A DNA stretch of 64,000 nucleotides from positions 26,934-90,933 of the forward strand of contig DEJG01000027.1 of the NCBI GenBank assembly GCA_002353295.1. The letters are read 5' to 3'. Below are positions 33,422-42,448 of this stretch, piece after piece (the first letter of the stretch is position 1; every line of letters begins with the position of its first letter). The notes beneath the pieces were generated by a model. The model was not told the origin of the DNA. It saw nothing but the letters and a program-made list of their open reading frames with translations, and did not search any database. The translations under genes were made by a program, and so were the position numbers. This DNA comes from Prevotella sp. UBA2754. GTDB taxonomy: Bacteria > Bacteroidota > Bacteroidia > Bacteroidales > Bacteroidaceae.

Positions 33422-34665
33422 ATTTTCCGTTTTTCATAGCCAAAAAGATTTATGGTAACGACGGAGACCATCGGAAGGTAAGTCGTCCTGCTATTCGTAT
33501 AGCTACCATTGGTGTGGCAATAGGGCTGGCTGTCATGATTATAACAGTAAGTGTTGTTCTGGGATTCAAGCATACCATTCGCGACAAGGTTGTGGGGTTT
33601 GGAAGTCATGTTCAAGTTGAAAGTTTCTTAGCATCGCAGAGCACTACACCTTACCCCGTCTGCATGGACGATTCGATGTTGCAAGTGCTGAGGAAAATCC
33701 CTGGGGTGAGCCATGTGGGACGTTTTACAATGATCCAAGGAATATTGAAAACTGATACTGACTTCTTAGGTGTATCGTTAAAAGGCGTAGGCGAAGACTA
33801 CAACACTCAGTTTCTGCTATCAAATCTGAAAGAAGGGAAACTTCCTAATTTTTCTAGCAAACAGAGCTCTAACCAGATAGTTATATCGCAGATGATGGCA
33901 AATAAATTGAATTTGAAAACTGGTGACAAGGTGTTTGCCTATTTTATCAACTATAATAATGTCAGAGCACGACGTTTCACCGTTGCTGCAATCTATGAAA
34001 CCAACATGGCACAGTTTGACGAAGCTCTTTGTTTTACAGATATGTCCATAGCTATCAAACTCAACAATTGGGAAGGTTATCAATGTAGCGGTGCAGAAAT
34101 TATGGTGAAGGATTTTAATCAGTTAAAAATCACTGAGGATGCACTGATAGAGCATGTAAACAGACATACTGACCACAACGGCGAAATACTCACTTCGCAC
34201 ACCATTCAGGATATGTATCCGCAGGTCTTCTCGTGGCTTTCGTTACTTGATATCAATGTGTGGATCATTCTGGCACTTATGATTTGTGTAGCCGGATTCA
34301 CGATGATAAGTGGATTGCTCATCATTATTTTGGAACGCACCCAAATGATTGGTCTGTTAAAAGCACTGGGAGCTCGAAACAGAAGCGTGCGTCACATCTT
34401 CCTATGGTTTGCCGTATTCATCATCGGACAAGGTATGTTATGGGGGAACATTATCGGCATTAGTGTCGTACTACTACAAAAGTACACAGGAATCATAAAA
34501 CTCGACCCTGCTAACTATTACGTCAACACAGCACCGATGGAGTTAAATATTTCACTGATTATCTTGTTAAATATATCAGCACTCATCGTCACTGTACTAG
34601 TACTTATTGCCCCATCATACTTGGTATCTCGCATTCAGCCAGCCAAATCGATGAGGTATGAATAA
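33418..34665 (+). CDS. lolE: LolC/E-type ABC transporter permease
   Basis: A 415-residue FtsX-like permease. One membrane helix near residues 27-48 (IGVAIGLAVMIITVSVVLGF) is followed by a large periplasmic domain and three C-terminal helices beginning INVWIILALMICVAGFTMISGLLIIILERTQMIGLLKALG, the LolC/LolE/MacB signature. In Bacteroidota such proteins are annotated as lipoprotein-releasing permeases. No ATPase gene is adjacent. The stop is 3 bases from the stop of the converging gene. Confidence 0.85.
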   Translation: MNFPFFIAKKIYGNDGDHRKVSRPAIRIATIGVAIGLAVMIITVSVVLGFKHTIRDKVVGFGSHVQVESFLASQSTTPYPVCMDDSMLQVLRKIPGVSHVGRFTMIQGILKTDTDFLGVSLKGVGEDYNTQFLLSNLKEGKLPNFSSKQSSNQIVISQMMANKLNLKTGDKVFAYFINYNNVRARRFTVAAIYETNMAQFDEALCFTDMSIAIKLNNWEGYQCSGAEIMVKDFNQLKITEDALIEHVNRHTDHNGEILTSHTIQDMYPQVFSWLSLLDINVWIILALMICVAGFTMISGLLIIILERTQMIGLLKALGARNRSVRHIFLWFAVFIIGQGMLWGNIIGISVVLLQKYTGIIKLDPANYYVNTAPMELNISLIILLNISALIVTVLVLIAPSYLVSRIQPAKSMRYE

Positions 34666-34668
34666 CAT

Positions 34669-36168
34669 TTATAATTTTACCTTCTTTTTGACTGCCTTAC
34701 TCTCGTTCTGCATACGGTCGAGGGCAGTCACCAAATAGACATACTTTCCGGCTTCCATCGAATAAGGTATCTCGTAAAAATTCTCATTCGTGACAGCTAC
34801 GATATGTGAAGGGTCGTTGATTTGGTAGTCTTCACCCTTCTTGAAACAATAAATCACATACTTGTGAGCCTTATCGTCCCAACGTTTAAACTTAGGGGCT
34901 GTCCAAAACAACACTTTTTGCTGCCCCATATTAATTACCTTCAATTTGCGCACTTTTTTGGGTGCACAATCATCGATATGAGGCATAAGAGGCTGTAACG
35001 CTGGATAGCGCCAATATATTTGACGAAGACTTGAACCATAGTTACCGATATTATCAACTGCCACCTTAGCATACCATAAAACGGTACCTTGTACTGTAGG
35101 ATTATCTTGATGTAACTGCATTTTGGCTGGTAACTGATGACTCTTGGGGTTCTGCGGGTCTGCATTCTTAACAGTACGTTCAATATCTTCTCCAATATAT
35201 AACGGACGTCCAGAGGCATGCTGACTCCACCAACGTATCAGCTCTGTATAATCTGCTGCGCGATGACCCATTTCCCAATATAGCTGGGGCACGTTATAGT
35301 CAATCCAACCCTTTTCAATCCACAAAAGCACATCAGCATACAGATCGTCATAGTTCTGCAAGCCATTGGTCTTGCTGCCTCGAGGATCATTCTTCTGATT
35401 ACGATAGATACCAAAGGGACTCACACCAAATTTCACCCAAGGTTTTACGCGGTGAATGGTGCTATTCAACTGCTCTATTAGAAGATTCACCTGATGACGG
35501 CGCCAGTCACCCTTGTTAGAAAAACCTTGAGGATTGGCCTCGAACTGGGCATCGTCAGGAATTGAAATGCCAGCAACTGGATAAGGATAAAAATAATCAT
35601 CAATATGCAGTCCGTCAACATCATATCGTTTCAAAATATCCTCAACGATTGTACAAATATAGTCGCGATTCTCTTGTAAAGCTGGATTTAGCACCATCAG
35701 CCCGTCATACTCAAAAGCACGCTCAGGATGCTGCTTGCATATATGGTTGGATGCTAAAACGTAAGCAGACTTCGATTTTGCACGATATGGATTAATCCAA
35801 GCATGCAACTCCATACCACGTTTATGACACTCGTCTATCATCCATTGTAAGGGGTCCCAATATGGTGAAGGAGCCTTCCCCTGCTGCCCTGTCAAGAAAT
35901 GGCTCCATGGCTCCAACTTACTGGGATATAGAGCATCGCAAGCAGGGCGTACTTGGAAAATAATGGCGTTAGCACCGTCTTTTTGCAACTCATCTAACTG
36001 ATAGGTCAGCGTTTGTTGCATTTTCTGTGTACCAATATTTTGGAATTGTCCGTTGACACACTGTATCCAAGCAGCACGGAACTCACGCTTTGGAACCTGA
36101 TATCCCTGAGCATACGAAACATTGGCAAAGAATATCAGAAAAAATAATGCGAATACTATTTTCTTCAT
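34669..36168 (-). CDS. Secreted glycosidase-like protein (GHL10 family)
   Basis: A 499-residue protein with a signal peptide (MKKIVFALFFLIFFANVSYA) and a GHL10/DUF187 TIM-barrel-like domain: REFRAAWIQCVNGQF, GANAIIFQVRPACDALY, GMELHAWINPYRAKS, DGLHIDDYFYPYP and WVKFGVSPFGIYRN. Related proteins cut glycans, in some cases peptidoglycan or exopolysaccharide, but the substrate here is not known. A fibronectin-like tail (residues ~410-499) is probable. It lies 4 bases behind the HAD gene on the same strand as metH, so it may be the last gene of that operon. Confidence 0.82.
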   Translation of the reverse strand: MKKIVFALFFLIFFANVSYAQGYQVPKREFRAAWIQCVNGQFQNIGTQKMQQTLTYQLDELQKDGANAIIFQVRPACDALYPSKLEPWSHFLTGQQGKAPSPYWDPLQWMIDECHKRGMELHAWINPYRAKSKSAYVLASNHICKQHPERAFEYDGLMVLNPALQENRDYICTIVEDILKRYDVDGLHIDDYFYPYPVAGISIPDDAQFEANPQGFSNKGDWRRHQVNLLIEQLNSTIHRVKPWVKFGVSPFGIYRNQKNDPRGSKTNGLQNYDDLYADVLLWIEKGWIDYNVPQLYWEMGHRAADYTELIRWWSQHASGRPLYIGEDIERTVKNADPQNPKSHQLPAKMQLHQDNPTVQGTVLWYAKVAVDNIGNYGSSLRQIYWRYPALQPLMPHIDDCAPKKVRKLKVINMGQQKVLFWTAPKFKRWDDKAHKYVIYCFKKGEDYQINDPSHIVAVTNENFYEIPYSMEAGKYVYLVTALDRMQNESKAVKKKVKL

Positions 36169-36172
36169 TGTA

Positions 36173-36796
36173 TTATTTATTTATATAATCAAAAATTTCT
36201 TTGGTCCAATCATGACCATTCACAGGACAGAAAGTACGAAAACCTATCTGACTGGCAGCAGCCACATTGCGCGGCCCGTCATCAACGAAAAGAATTTCAT
36301 CCGGGAACGTCTGTTCTTGCGAAAGCACATAACGGAAAATTTCTTCTGACGGTTTCATCATCTTCAACTTATAACTCAAATAGCAAAAATCGAAATATTC
36401 AGCTAGTGAATGACCCTGTCCATCGAATGCAGGACTCATGGCCCACTCCATCATATAGGGATTGGTATTCGACAGTAGAACTACACGGTAGCCCTGTTGT
36501 CGCAACTTTCTCACCAAATCAAGATTACGCAAAGGTACTTCCTTAACATATCCCTGCCATGCGTAAGCACATTCTTGTGCAGTTAGCTCCTTTCCTATTA
36601 GTTTGCTCAATTCAAGACGAAAGTCATTTGCCGAAATAAGTCCATGTTCTAAATCACCAAAAATTCCTGTTTGTGTATAAGGGTTTAACCACTGCACAAC
36701 ATTCATAACTCCAATATTCTTAAAGCGATTGACAGCCTGTTCTTGATCGATAGTGATGATCACCCCTCCTAAATCAAATGCAATAGTCTTAATCAT
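36173..36796 (-). CDS. HAD-superfamily hydrolase, YihX-like
   Basis: A 207-residue haloacid-dehalogenase phosphatase of subfamily IA. Motif I reads FDLGGVIITID, with Gly in place of the second Asp as in YihX-type sugar phosphatases; VVLLSNTNP is motif II, MKPSEEIFRYVL motif III and LFVDDGPRNVAAA motif IV. The open frame extends into metH; I start at ATG 36796, ten bases after the metH stop, where the fold begins. Substrate unknown. Confidence 0.88.
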   Translation of the reverse strand: MIKTIAFDLGGVIITIDQEQAVNRFKNIGVMNVVQWLNPYTQTGIFGDLEHGLISANDFRLELSKLIGKELTAQECAYAWQGYVKEVPLRNLDLVRKLRQQGYRVVLLSNTNPYMMEWAMSPAFDGQGHSLAEYFDFCYLSYKLKMMKPSEEIFRYVLSQEQTFPDEILFVDDGPRNVAAASQIGFRTFCPVNGHDWTKEIFDYINK

Positions 36797-36806
36797 ATCT
36801 TTTCCA

Positions 36807-39566
36807 TTAGTCAGTAAAGTAGTTCTTCTTTTGTCGACGTGCTTCGTCAATTGAAAGTAGCTGATGTTGCTCCTGTTGATAATCATCACGCAACTGTTGA
36901 TATTTTTGATTTAATTCATTTTCTATCTTTTGTTCTTCTTCCTTATTGAGTAAACGAGCTGCCACCAAGGCATTCTGCGAAGCATCCTTCATCCATACCA
37001 CCGGTCCTCCATAGACAGGTGCTATTTTCAGGGCTACATGCAGTTCGCTCGTCGTGGCTCCGCCTATCATGATAGGTATCTGGAGCCCTGCCCGTTGCAT
37101 TTCACGTGCCACATTGACCATTTCCTCCAAGCTCGGAGTAATCAGTCCTGAGAGCCCGATGATGTCGGCTTTCACCTCCACTGCCTTGCGCACAATCTGT
37201 TCGGCAGGCACCATCACACCCATGTCTATCACTTCGTAGCCGTTGCAAGCCAATACTACTGCCACGATATTCTTTCCGATATCATGCACATCGCCCTTCA
37301 CGGTAGCCAACAGTACCCTGCCAGCCGATTTAGCTCCGGTTTCCTGCTGCTGTTCAATGATGGGCTGCAGTATCTCCACCGCCTGCTTCATCGTTCGCGC
37401 CGTCTTCACCACCTGCGGCAGAAACATCTTTCCACTGCCGAACAGCCGCCCTACCTCATTCATTCCAGCCATCAGCGGACCTTCTATGATATCCACCGCT
37501 TTAGGATAGCGCTGCAGAGCCTCTTGCAAATCCTGTTCTAGATAGTCGCCAATGCCTTTAATGAGGGCTTGCTGCAAGCGAGTTTCTAAGGGAATGTTTT
37601 CGCGATTTTCCCGTTGACTCTCAACACTTTGATTCTTCAATTTATGTTGCTGATGCTGAGCCTCATTCGCAAGATTGTCAGCTAACTTTATCAAACGTTC
37701 GTTTGCTCCTTTGGTGCGATTCAAAATAACATCCTCAATGATAGTCAACTGATCCTGAGGGAGGTCACCGTAGAGCAACTTTGTAGCCGGATTTACAATT
37801 CCAAAATCCATACCCTGCCCGATTGCATGATATAGGAATACAGCATGCATTGCCTCACGAATATAATTATTACCTCGAAACGAGAACGAGAGGTTGCTCA
37901 CACCGCCGCTTACGTGGGCTCCGGGCAGGTTCTTCCGTATCCATCCCGTAGCCCGGATGAAGTCGGCAGCATAACTGTCGTGTTCCTCCATACCGGTTGC
38001 CACTGCCAGTACGTTTGGGTCGAAGATAATATCTAACGGATTCATCCCAACCTTCTGGTTTAGAATACGATACGAACGCTCGGCTATTTCTATCCTACGC
38101 TCGTAGCTGGTTGCCTGACCTGCTTCGTCGAAGCACATCACCACCACCGCCGCGCCATAGCGCATCACGTCACGTGCATGCTGAATGAACACTTCCTCGC
38201 CTTCTTTCAGCGAGATGGAATTCACGATGCTCTTGCCCTGCACGCACTTCAGTCCTGCCAGTATTACCTGCCAGTCTGACGAGTCAATCATCACTGGTAC
38301 GGAAGCGATATCGGGCTCTGCGGCAATCATACGGAGGAAGGTGGTCATCTCCTCTCGGGCATCCAGTAGTCCGTCGTCCATATTCACGTCAATCACCAGT
38401 GCTCCGTCCGTCACCTGCTTACGGGCTATGGTCACCGCCTCGTCATATTTCTTTTCCTTAATCAGTCGCAGGAACTTGCGCGAACCAGCCACATTACACC
38501 GTTCGCCCACATTGACGAAATGCACCTCAGGCGTCACCTCCAGCAGTTCCAGTCCACTCAGCCACATCGTCTGGGGCTTGGCAGCCGGCTGGTGGGGCTT
38601 CTTACCTGCCACCAGGGGCATGTATTCCGCAATAAACCGTTCGTCCGTACCACAACAGCCTCCGATGATGTTCACCAGTCCCTCGTCAATCATCTGTCCC
38701 ACATGCGGTGCCATCGACTGTGGTGTCTCGTCGTAGAGCCCCATCGAGTTAGGCAGTCCTGCATTGGGATAGGCACTGATGTAATAAGGTGCGCGCCGTG
38801 CCAATTGGCGCAGGAAGGGCAACATCTGCGTCGCACCGAACGAGCAGTTCAGACCCACCGAGAAGATGGGATAGCTGCTGATGCTGGCAAGGAAAGCCTC
38901 CAGTGTCTGTCCGCTGAGTGTGCGCCCTGCCAAGTCGCTGACGGTAGCACTCAGCATGATGGGCAACTGCGTGCCACGCTGCTTCATCACCGTCATGGCG
39001 GCATCGATAGCCACCTTGGCATTCAGCGTGTCGAATATCGTTTCTATCAGCAGGGCATCCACCCCACCCGCTATCAGTCCGTCTGTCTGTTCGCTATACG
39101 CCTCGAACAGTTCGTCGTACGTCATGTCACGCGCAGCAGGATTACTGACGTCGGGCGACATCGAGCACGTCTTGTTCGTAGGTCCTATACTGCCTGCCAC
39201 GAAGCGGGGTTTTTCCGATGAACTGAATTCATCGGCGCATTGGCGGGCAATGCGGGCACCCTCGTAAGCCATCTCACGCGCCGCGTCCTGCAGCTGGTAG
39301 TCGGCTTGCGATATGCGTTGCGAACTGAATGTATTGGTAGAAATGATGTCGGCACCCACCGCCAGGTATTTGCGGTGGATGTCGGCTATGACGTCGGGAC
39401 GTGTCAGACAGAGCATATCGTTATTGCCCTTCATCTGTCCCACTATGTTTTTGAATCGCTCGCCGCGGAAGTCCGATTCAGAAAGGTTGTACTTCTGAAT
39501 CATCGTCCCCATCGCGCCGTCAAGCACCAGTATGCGTTGTTTTGTTAAGTCTTCCAGTCTGTTCAT
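36807..39566 (-). CDS. metH: Cobalamin-dependent methionine synthase lacking the activation domain
   Basis: MetH methylates homocysteine from methyl-tetrahydrofolate via cobalamin. The 919-residue protein has the homocysteine domain (1-~330; zinc cysteines in GLNCSFGA and GGCCGT), the pterin domain (~345-610), the B12 cap (~655-750) and the cobalamin domain with the lower-ligand His in GDVHDIGKN near residue 762 and SGLITPSL. It ends after a Gln-rich linker (LLSIDEARRQKKNYFTD), just where the ~300-residue AdoMet-binding reactivation domain of the 1,227-residue E. coli enzyme begins. A separate activation protein must exist elsewhere or reactivation differs. The start follows the smpB stop directly. 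Confidence 0.94.
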   Translation of the reverse strand: MNRLEDLTKQRILVLDGAMGTMIQKYNLSESDFRGERFKNIVGQMKGNNDMLCLTRPDVIADIHRKYLAVGADIISTNTFSSQRISQADYQLQDAAREMAYEGARIARQCADEFSSSEKPRFVAGSIGPTNKTCSMSPDVSNPAARDMTYDELFEAYSEQTDGLIAGGVDALLIETIFDTLNAKVAIDAAMTVMKQRGTQLPIMLSATVSDLAGRTLSGQTLEAFLASISSYPIFSVGLNCSFGATQMLPFLRQLARRAPYYISAYPNAGLPNSMGLYDETPQSMAPHVGQMIDEGLVNIIGGCCGTDERFIAEYMPLVAGKKPHQPAAKPQTMWLSGLELLEVTPEVHFVNVGERCNVAGSRKFLRLIKEKKYDEAVTIARKQVTDGALVIDVNMDDGLLDAREEMTTFLRMIAAEPDIASVPVMIDSSDWQVILAGLKCVQGKSIVNSISLKEGEEVFIQHARDVMRYGAAVVVMCFDEAGQATSYERRIEIAERSYRILNQKVGMNPLDIIFDPNVLAVATGMEEHDSYAADFIRATGWIRKNLPGAHVSGGVSNLSFSFRGNNYIREAMHAVFLYHAIGQGMDFGIVNPATKLLYGDLPQDQLTIIEDVILNRTKGANERLIKLADNLANEAQHQQHKLKNQSVESQRENRENIPLETRLQQALIKGIGDYLEQDLQEALQRYPKAVDIIEGPLMAGMNEVGRLFGSGKMFLPQVVKTARTMKQAVEILQPIIEQQQETGAKSAGRVLLATVKGDVHDIGKNIVAVVLACNGYEVIDMGVMVPAEQIVRKAVEVKADIIGLSGLITPSLEEMVNVAREMQRAGLQIPIMIGGATTSELHVALKIAPVYGGPVVWMKDASQNALVAARLLNKEEEQKIENELNQKYQQLRDDYQQEQHQLLSIDEARRQKKNYFTD

Positions 39567-40046
39567 TTAATAATGTTTCATGGCGCGGTCCATCTCGCGC
39601 TTGTCTTCTTTTTCCTTCAGTGTCTGACGCTTGTCAAACTCCTTTTTACCCTTACAGAGTGCGATGTCCATCTTGGCACGCCCGTGTTCGTCGATAAACA
39701 CCAATAGCGGCACGATGGTGTAGCCCGTCTGCTTGGTGGCAGCATGCAGCTTCTGTATCTCCTTCTTCGTGAGCAGCAGTTTCCTGTCGCGCTTCATTTC
39801 GTGGTTATTGTACGAACCATAGAAATACGGCGATATACTCATGCCCTTCACCCATATTTCACCGTTGTTGATGAAACAGTAGGTATCCACCAAACTGGCT
39901 TTGCCCAGACGGATAGACTTAATCTCCGTACCCGTCAGCACAATACCGGCTGTCAGCGTCTCGATAAAGAAATATTCGAACGACGCCTTTTTGTTTCGTA
40001 TCTGCACAGGACTTTTCTTCCTGATTTTCTCTTCGTCCTTATTCAT
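39567..40046 (-). CDS. smpB: SsrA-binding protein SmpB
   Basis: SmpB binds tmRNA and brings it to stalled ribosomes. The 159-residue protein has the core RNKKASFEYFFIETLTAGIVLTGTEIKSIR, DTYCFINNGEIWVKGMSISPY, and a basic tail (FDKRQTLKEKEDKREMDRAMK) that enters the ribosomal channel. It sits between DMP19 (2 bases) and metH (0 bases). The ssrA gene is not in the window. Confidence 0.97.
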   Translation of the reverse strand: MNKDEEKIRKKSPVQIRNKKASFEYFFIETLTAGIVLTGTEIKSIRLGKASLVDTYCFINNGEIWVKGMSISPYFYGSYNNHEMKRDRKLLLTKKEIQKLHAATKQTGYTIVPLLVFIDEHGRAKMDIALCKGKKEFDKRQTLKEKEDKREMDRAMKHY

Positions 40047-40048
40047 TG

Positions 40049-40555
40049 TTATTCTTCTATTTGAGCAAACTGCTCGATGTGTTCATCCACATATCGGGCT
40101 ATCTGCTCGGTCCATTCCTCTTCGTTCTCCACGAAGGCATCGTCCATGTCGTCGAAGGCAGGAAACTGTTCGAAGAGTGCCATGAACTCATCTTCCGTGC
40201 AATCCTGCTCTATCTGCGTGTGGTATTGCGTGTAGAGCGTGTGCGCCTCGTAAATCAGTTTCGAGAGGTCGCGCATCCCCCAAAGTTTTATAGCTTTTGC
40301 AAATGGATTTTTAAAAATAAAAGGACCATAACCGTTGTGTATCAACTGGATGAATCCTCCATCCATCACTTCCTCATGCAGCGTGTCCCAAGCCAGCAGC
40401 GTAATCTGATTGGCATTAAGTTGCAACAGGGTATCAGCAGTGATTTCACCACCAATAGCCTGACGCGTAGCATTGATAAACACCCGAACGAAGGAATCCA
40501 TGCCCTCGCTTGCTGCTTGTCGCAACTGACAGTCTTTGATTTTAACTTCTATCAT
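40049..40555 (-). CDS. DMP19/DUF4375 family protein
   Basis: A 168-residue acidic protein with LLAWDTLHEEVMDGGFIQLIHNGYGPF near residues 53-80, the conserved NGG-F-Q motif region of DMP19/DUF4375. In Neisseria DMP19 is a DNA mimic that inhibits regulators; most family members are uncharacterised, so no function is claimed. The acidic C-terminus (FDDMDDAFVENEEEW) fits the family. The start overlaps the stop of the upstream lipoprotein gene by four bases (ATGA). Confidence 0.72.
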   Translation of the reverse strand: MIEVKIKDCQLRQAASEGMDSFVRVFINATRQAIGGEITADTLLQLNANQITLLAWDTLHEEVMDGGFIQLIHNGYGPFIFKNPFAKAIKLWGMRDLSKLIYEAHTLYTQYHTQIEQDCTEDEFMALFEQFPAFDDMDDAFVENEEEWTEQIARYVDEHIEQFAQIEE

Positions 40556-41193
40556 AATTCGATGATGGTTTCTTCGAAATTGCCTTCTTTGTTAACGAAA
40601 TAGCGTCGAGCCGATTCTTCTTGGTCAGCTTCTTCGTTTTCTCCTCGATAAATGCTAATGAGAGTGATTTCATAATTACTAGTGATATAATACTCCTTAC
40701 GCATAAGACCCAATTGACCATTCTTATCCATAACCTTTTGTTCATAGATTTGTAGACGATCCACCAACACATACTCCTGATTCATCGTACAGAGATAGAG
40801 GGAAGTCTGCGTGGAGTCGAGTTTTTCTGCAATCATCATCAGATGGTAACCGTAATACGAGGGCAATTTTATCGCGTATAGGTCGACATTACTTTCATAG
40901 TCAAATCGGCCATTAAAGACGGAGGGTACTTTTTCCATCTGTGGCAGATAATCTACAAACATTGGTGAATATTTCGTCGGCAGCGATTTCAAGCTCAGAG
41001 AATCAAAAAATGCCAACACAGGATCACTCACACCACTAGGCTTGAGTAATTGCTTCGCTACTTCGGCCCTGCGGATGCTGTCTATCATCCCCTGATAATC
41101 TGCTGCCGTCTTCTTGTTGCCACACGAAATAATCAACGATATGGCACACAAAAAAACACCCACCATAAGGAGTATCATTGCATTTTTTCTCAT
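40552..41193 (-). CDS. Hypothetical lipoprotein
   Basis: A 213-residue lipoprotein with a signal peptide and lipobox LIISC (Cys24). I do not recognise the family. The mature part is mixed alpha/beta with the segments YGYHLMMIAEKLDSTQTSLYL and EYYITSNYEITLISIYRG. It is the first gene of the run lipoprotein-DMP19-smpB-metH-HAD. The start codon lies only nine bases past a TAACTTTG box. Confidence 0.7.
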   Translation of the reverse strand: MRKNAMILLMVGVFLCAISLIISCGNKKTAADYQGMIDSIRRAEVAKQLLKPSGVSDPVLAFFDSLSLKSLPTKYSPMFVDYLPQMEKVPSVFNGRFDYESNVDLYAIKLPSYYGYHLMMIAEKLDSTQTSLYLCTMNQEYVLVDRLQIYEQKVMDKNGQLGLMRKEYYITSNYEITLISIYRGENEEADQEESARRYFVNKEGNFEETIIEL

Positions 41194-41201
41194 AACGACG
41201 A

Positions 41202-41230
41202 CAAAGTTACAAATTTATTTTGTATTTTTG
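41202..41230. promoter_or_regulatory. Two divergent -7 boxes with almost no leader
   Basis: TAACTTTG on the minus strand (41202-41209) faces the lipoprotein start at 41193. TATTTTTG on the plus strand (41223-41230) faces the start of the T9SS plug gene at 41237. Both start codons lie 7-9 bases past their boxes. The two promoters are only 13 bases apart, so they may compete for polymerase. Confidence 0.5.
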
Positions 41231-41236
41231 CACGCA

Positions 41237-42448
41237 ATGAGACATTTATTTTTTGTATTGCTATTCTTTGCATCTGCTGTTCAGGCTGCTAACAAGATTT
41301 ATTCGCCTACAGTCAAGACACTTACAACCATCGTGAACAACGACTGGCAGAACCGTCCTGTAATGGAATTAGGAAGTGCTGACATCCTCTATATAGACTT
41401 CGACGAATTGTCACATGATGCTCGTCGATATATATGTCATATCACTCGCTGTGAAGCTGACTGGTCAGAGTCTTCTGACGTCTTCGAAAGCGATTGGCTG
41501 CAAGGCTTTAACGATTATCCTATAGACGACTACCAGCATTCACTCAACACCACCGTCAACTATACCCACTACTCTTTCCAAATTCCCAATGAGCAATGTC
41601 GCATACGCATGAGCGGAAACTACAGGTTGACAATATATGACGAAGACATGGGACACGAAAAAGTGATAGATGCAGAATTCTATGTTGTGGAGCCCTTAAT
41701 GACTATCGGGCTTTCGATGACTACCAACACGGATATTGACGTCAACAAGAGTCATCAACAATTAGCAATGATTCTGGAATATAAAGACTTGAAAGTTATA
41801 CATCCCGACGATGAGATTTACACTGTTGTTATGCAAAATTGGAATGAACAGACTGCTCGTGTCAACCCCCCATCTAATTATCGATACCAATTGGGTATGA
41901 AATGGGATCATCAGCGTGATCTCATCTTTGATGCCGGTAACGAATATCATAAGTTTGAAGTTCTGGATGTAAGCCATCCTACAATGGGTATTGACCGCAT
42001 CATGTGGGACGGCTCACGCTACCAGGCCTATCCCTTCACCACAACGCTACGTCGCAATTATCTGACTGACAAATCTGCCAATGGTGCTTTTTTTATCCGC
42101 AATAGCAACAGTACAGAAATTGACTACACATGCGATTATGTATGGGTGAACTACCAACTAGACGCGCCCTATCTCGGTGAGATATTCCTTCTTGGTCAAT
42201 GGACCACAAACGCTGATCCTACGGCTTATCAATTACAATATGACGCCACAAACCTTTGCTATCGGGCACAGGTGATGCAAAAACAAGGATACTATTCCTA
42301 TCAATATACCACTCGCGAAGGACTCTCAGCACCTACAGAAGGTAATTTTTTCCAGACACGCAACAAATATCAGGCACTAGTATATTACAAGGGATTGAGT
42401 GATCGCACGTGGCGTCTGGTAGGCTATCGGGGGTTGGAGGCTCTATAA
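41237..42448 (+). CDS. Type IX secretion plug protein (DUF5103)
   Basis: A 403-residue secreted protein with a signal peptide (MRHLFFVLLFFASAVQA) and the DUF5103 pattern, now described as the plug that closes the SprA channel of the type IX secretion system. Visible features are YSPTVKTLTTIVNNDWQNRPVMELG, YICHITRCEADWSESSD, a central beta domain, and TTREGLSAPTEGNFFQTRNKYQALVYYKG at the end. The frame opens at 41114, but only ATG 41237 gives a signal peptide. The 3' end overlaps the converging regulator gene by 25 bases. Confidence 0.82.
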   Translation: MRHLFFVLLFFASAVQAANKIYSPTVKTLTTIVNNDWQNRPVMELGSADILYIDFDELSHDARRYICHITRCEADWSESSDVFESDWLQGFNDYPIDDYQHSLNTTVNYTHYSFQIPNEQCRIRMSGNYRLTIYDEDMGHEKVIDAEFYVVEPLMTIGLSMTTNTDIDVNKSHQQLAMILEYKDLKVIHPDDEIYTVVMQNWNEQTARVNPPSNYRYQLGMKWDHQRDLIFDAGNEYHKFEVLDVSHPTMGIDRIMWDGSRYQAYPFTTTLRRNYLTDKSANGAFFIRNSNSTEIDYTCDYVWVNYQLDAPYLGEIFLLGQWTTNADPTAYQLQYDATNLCYRAQVMQKQGYYSYQYTTREGLSAPTEGNFFQTRNKYQALVYYKGLSDRTWRLVGYRGLEAL

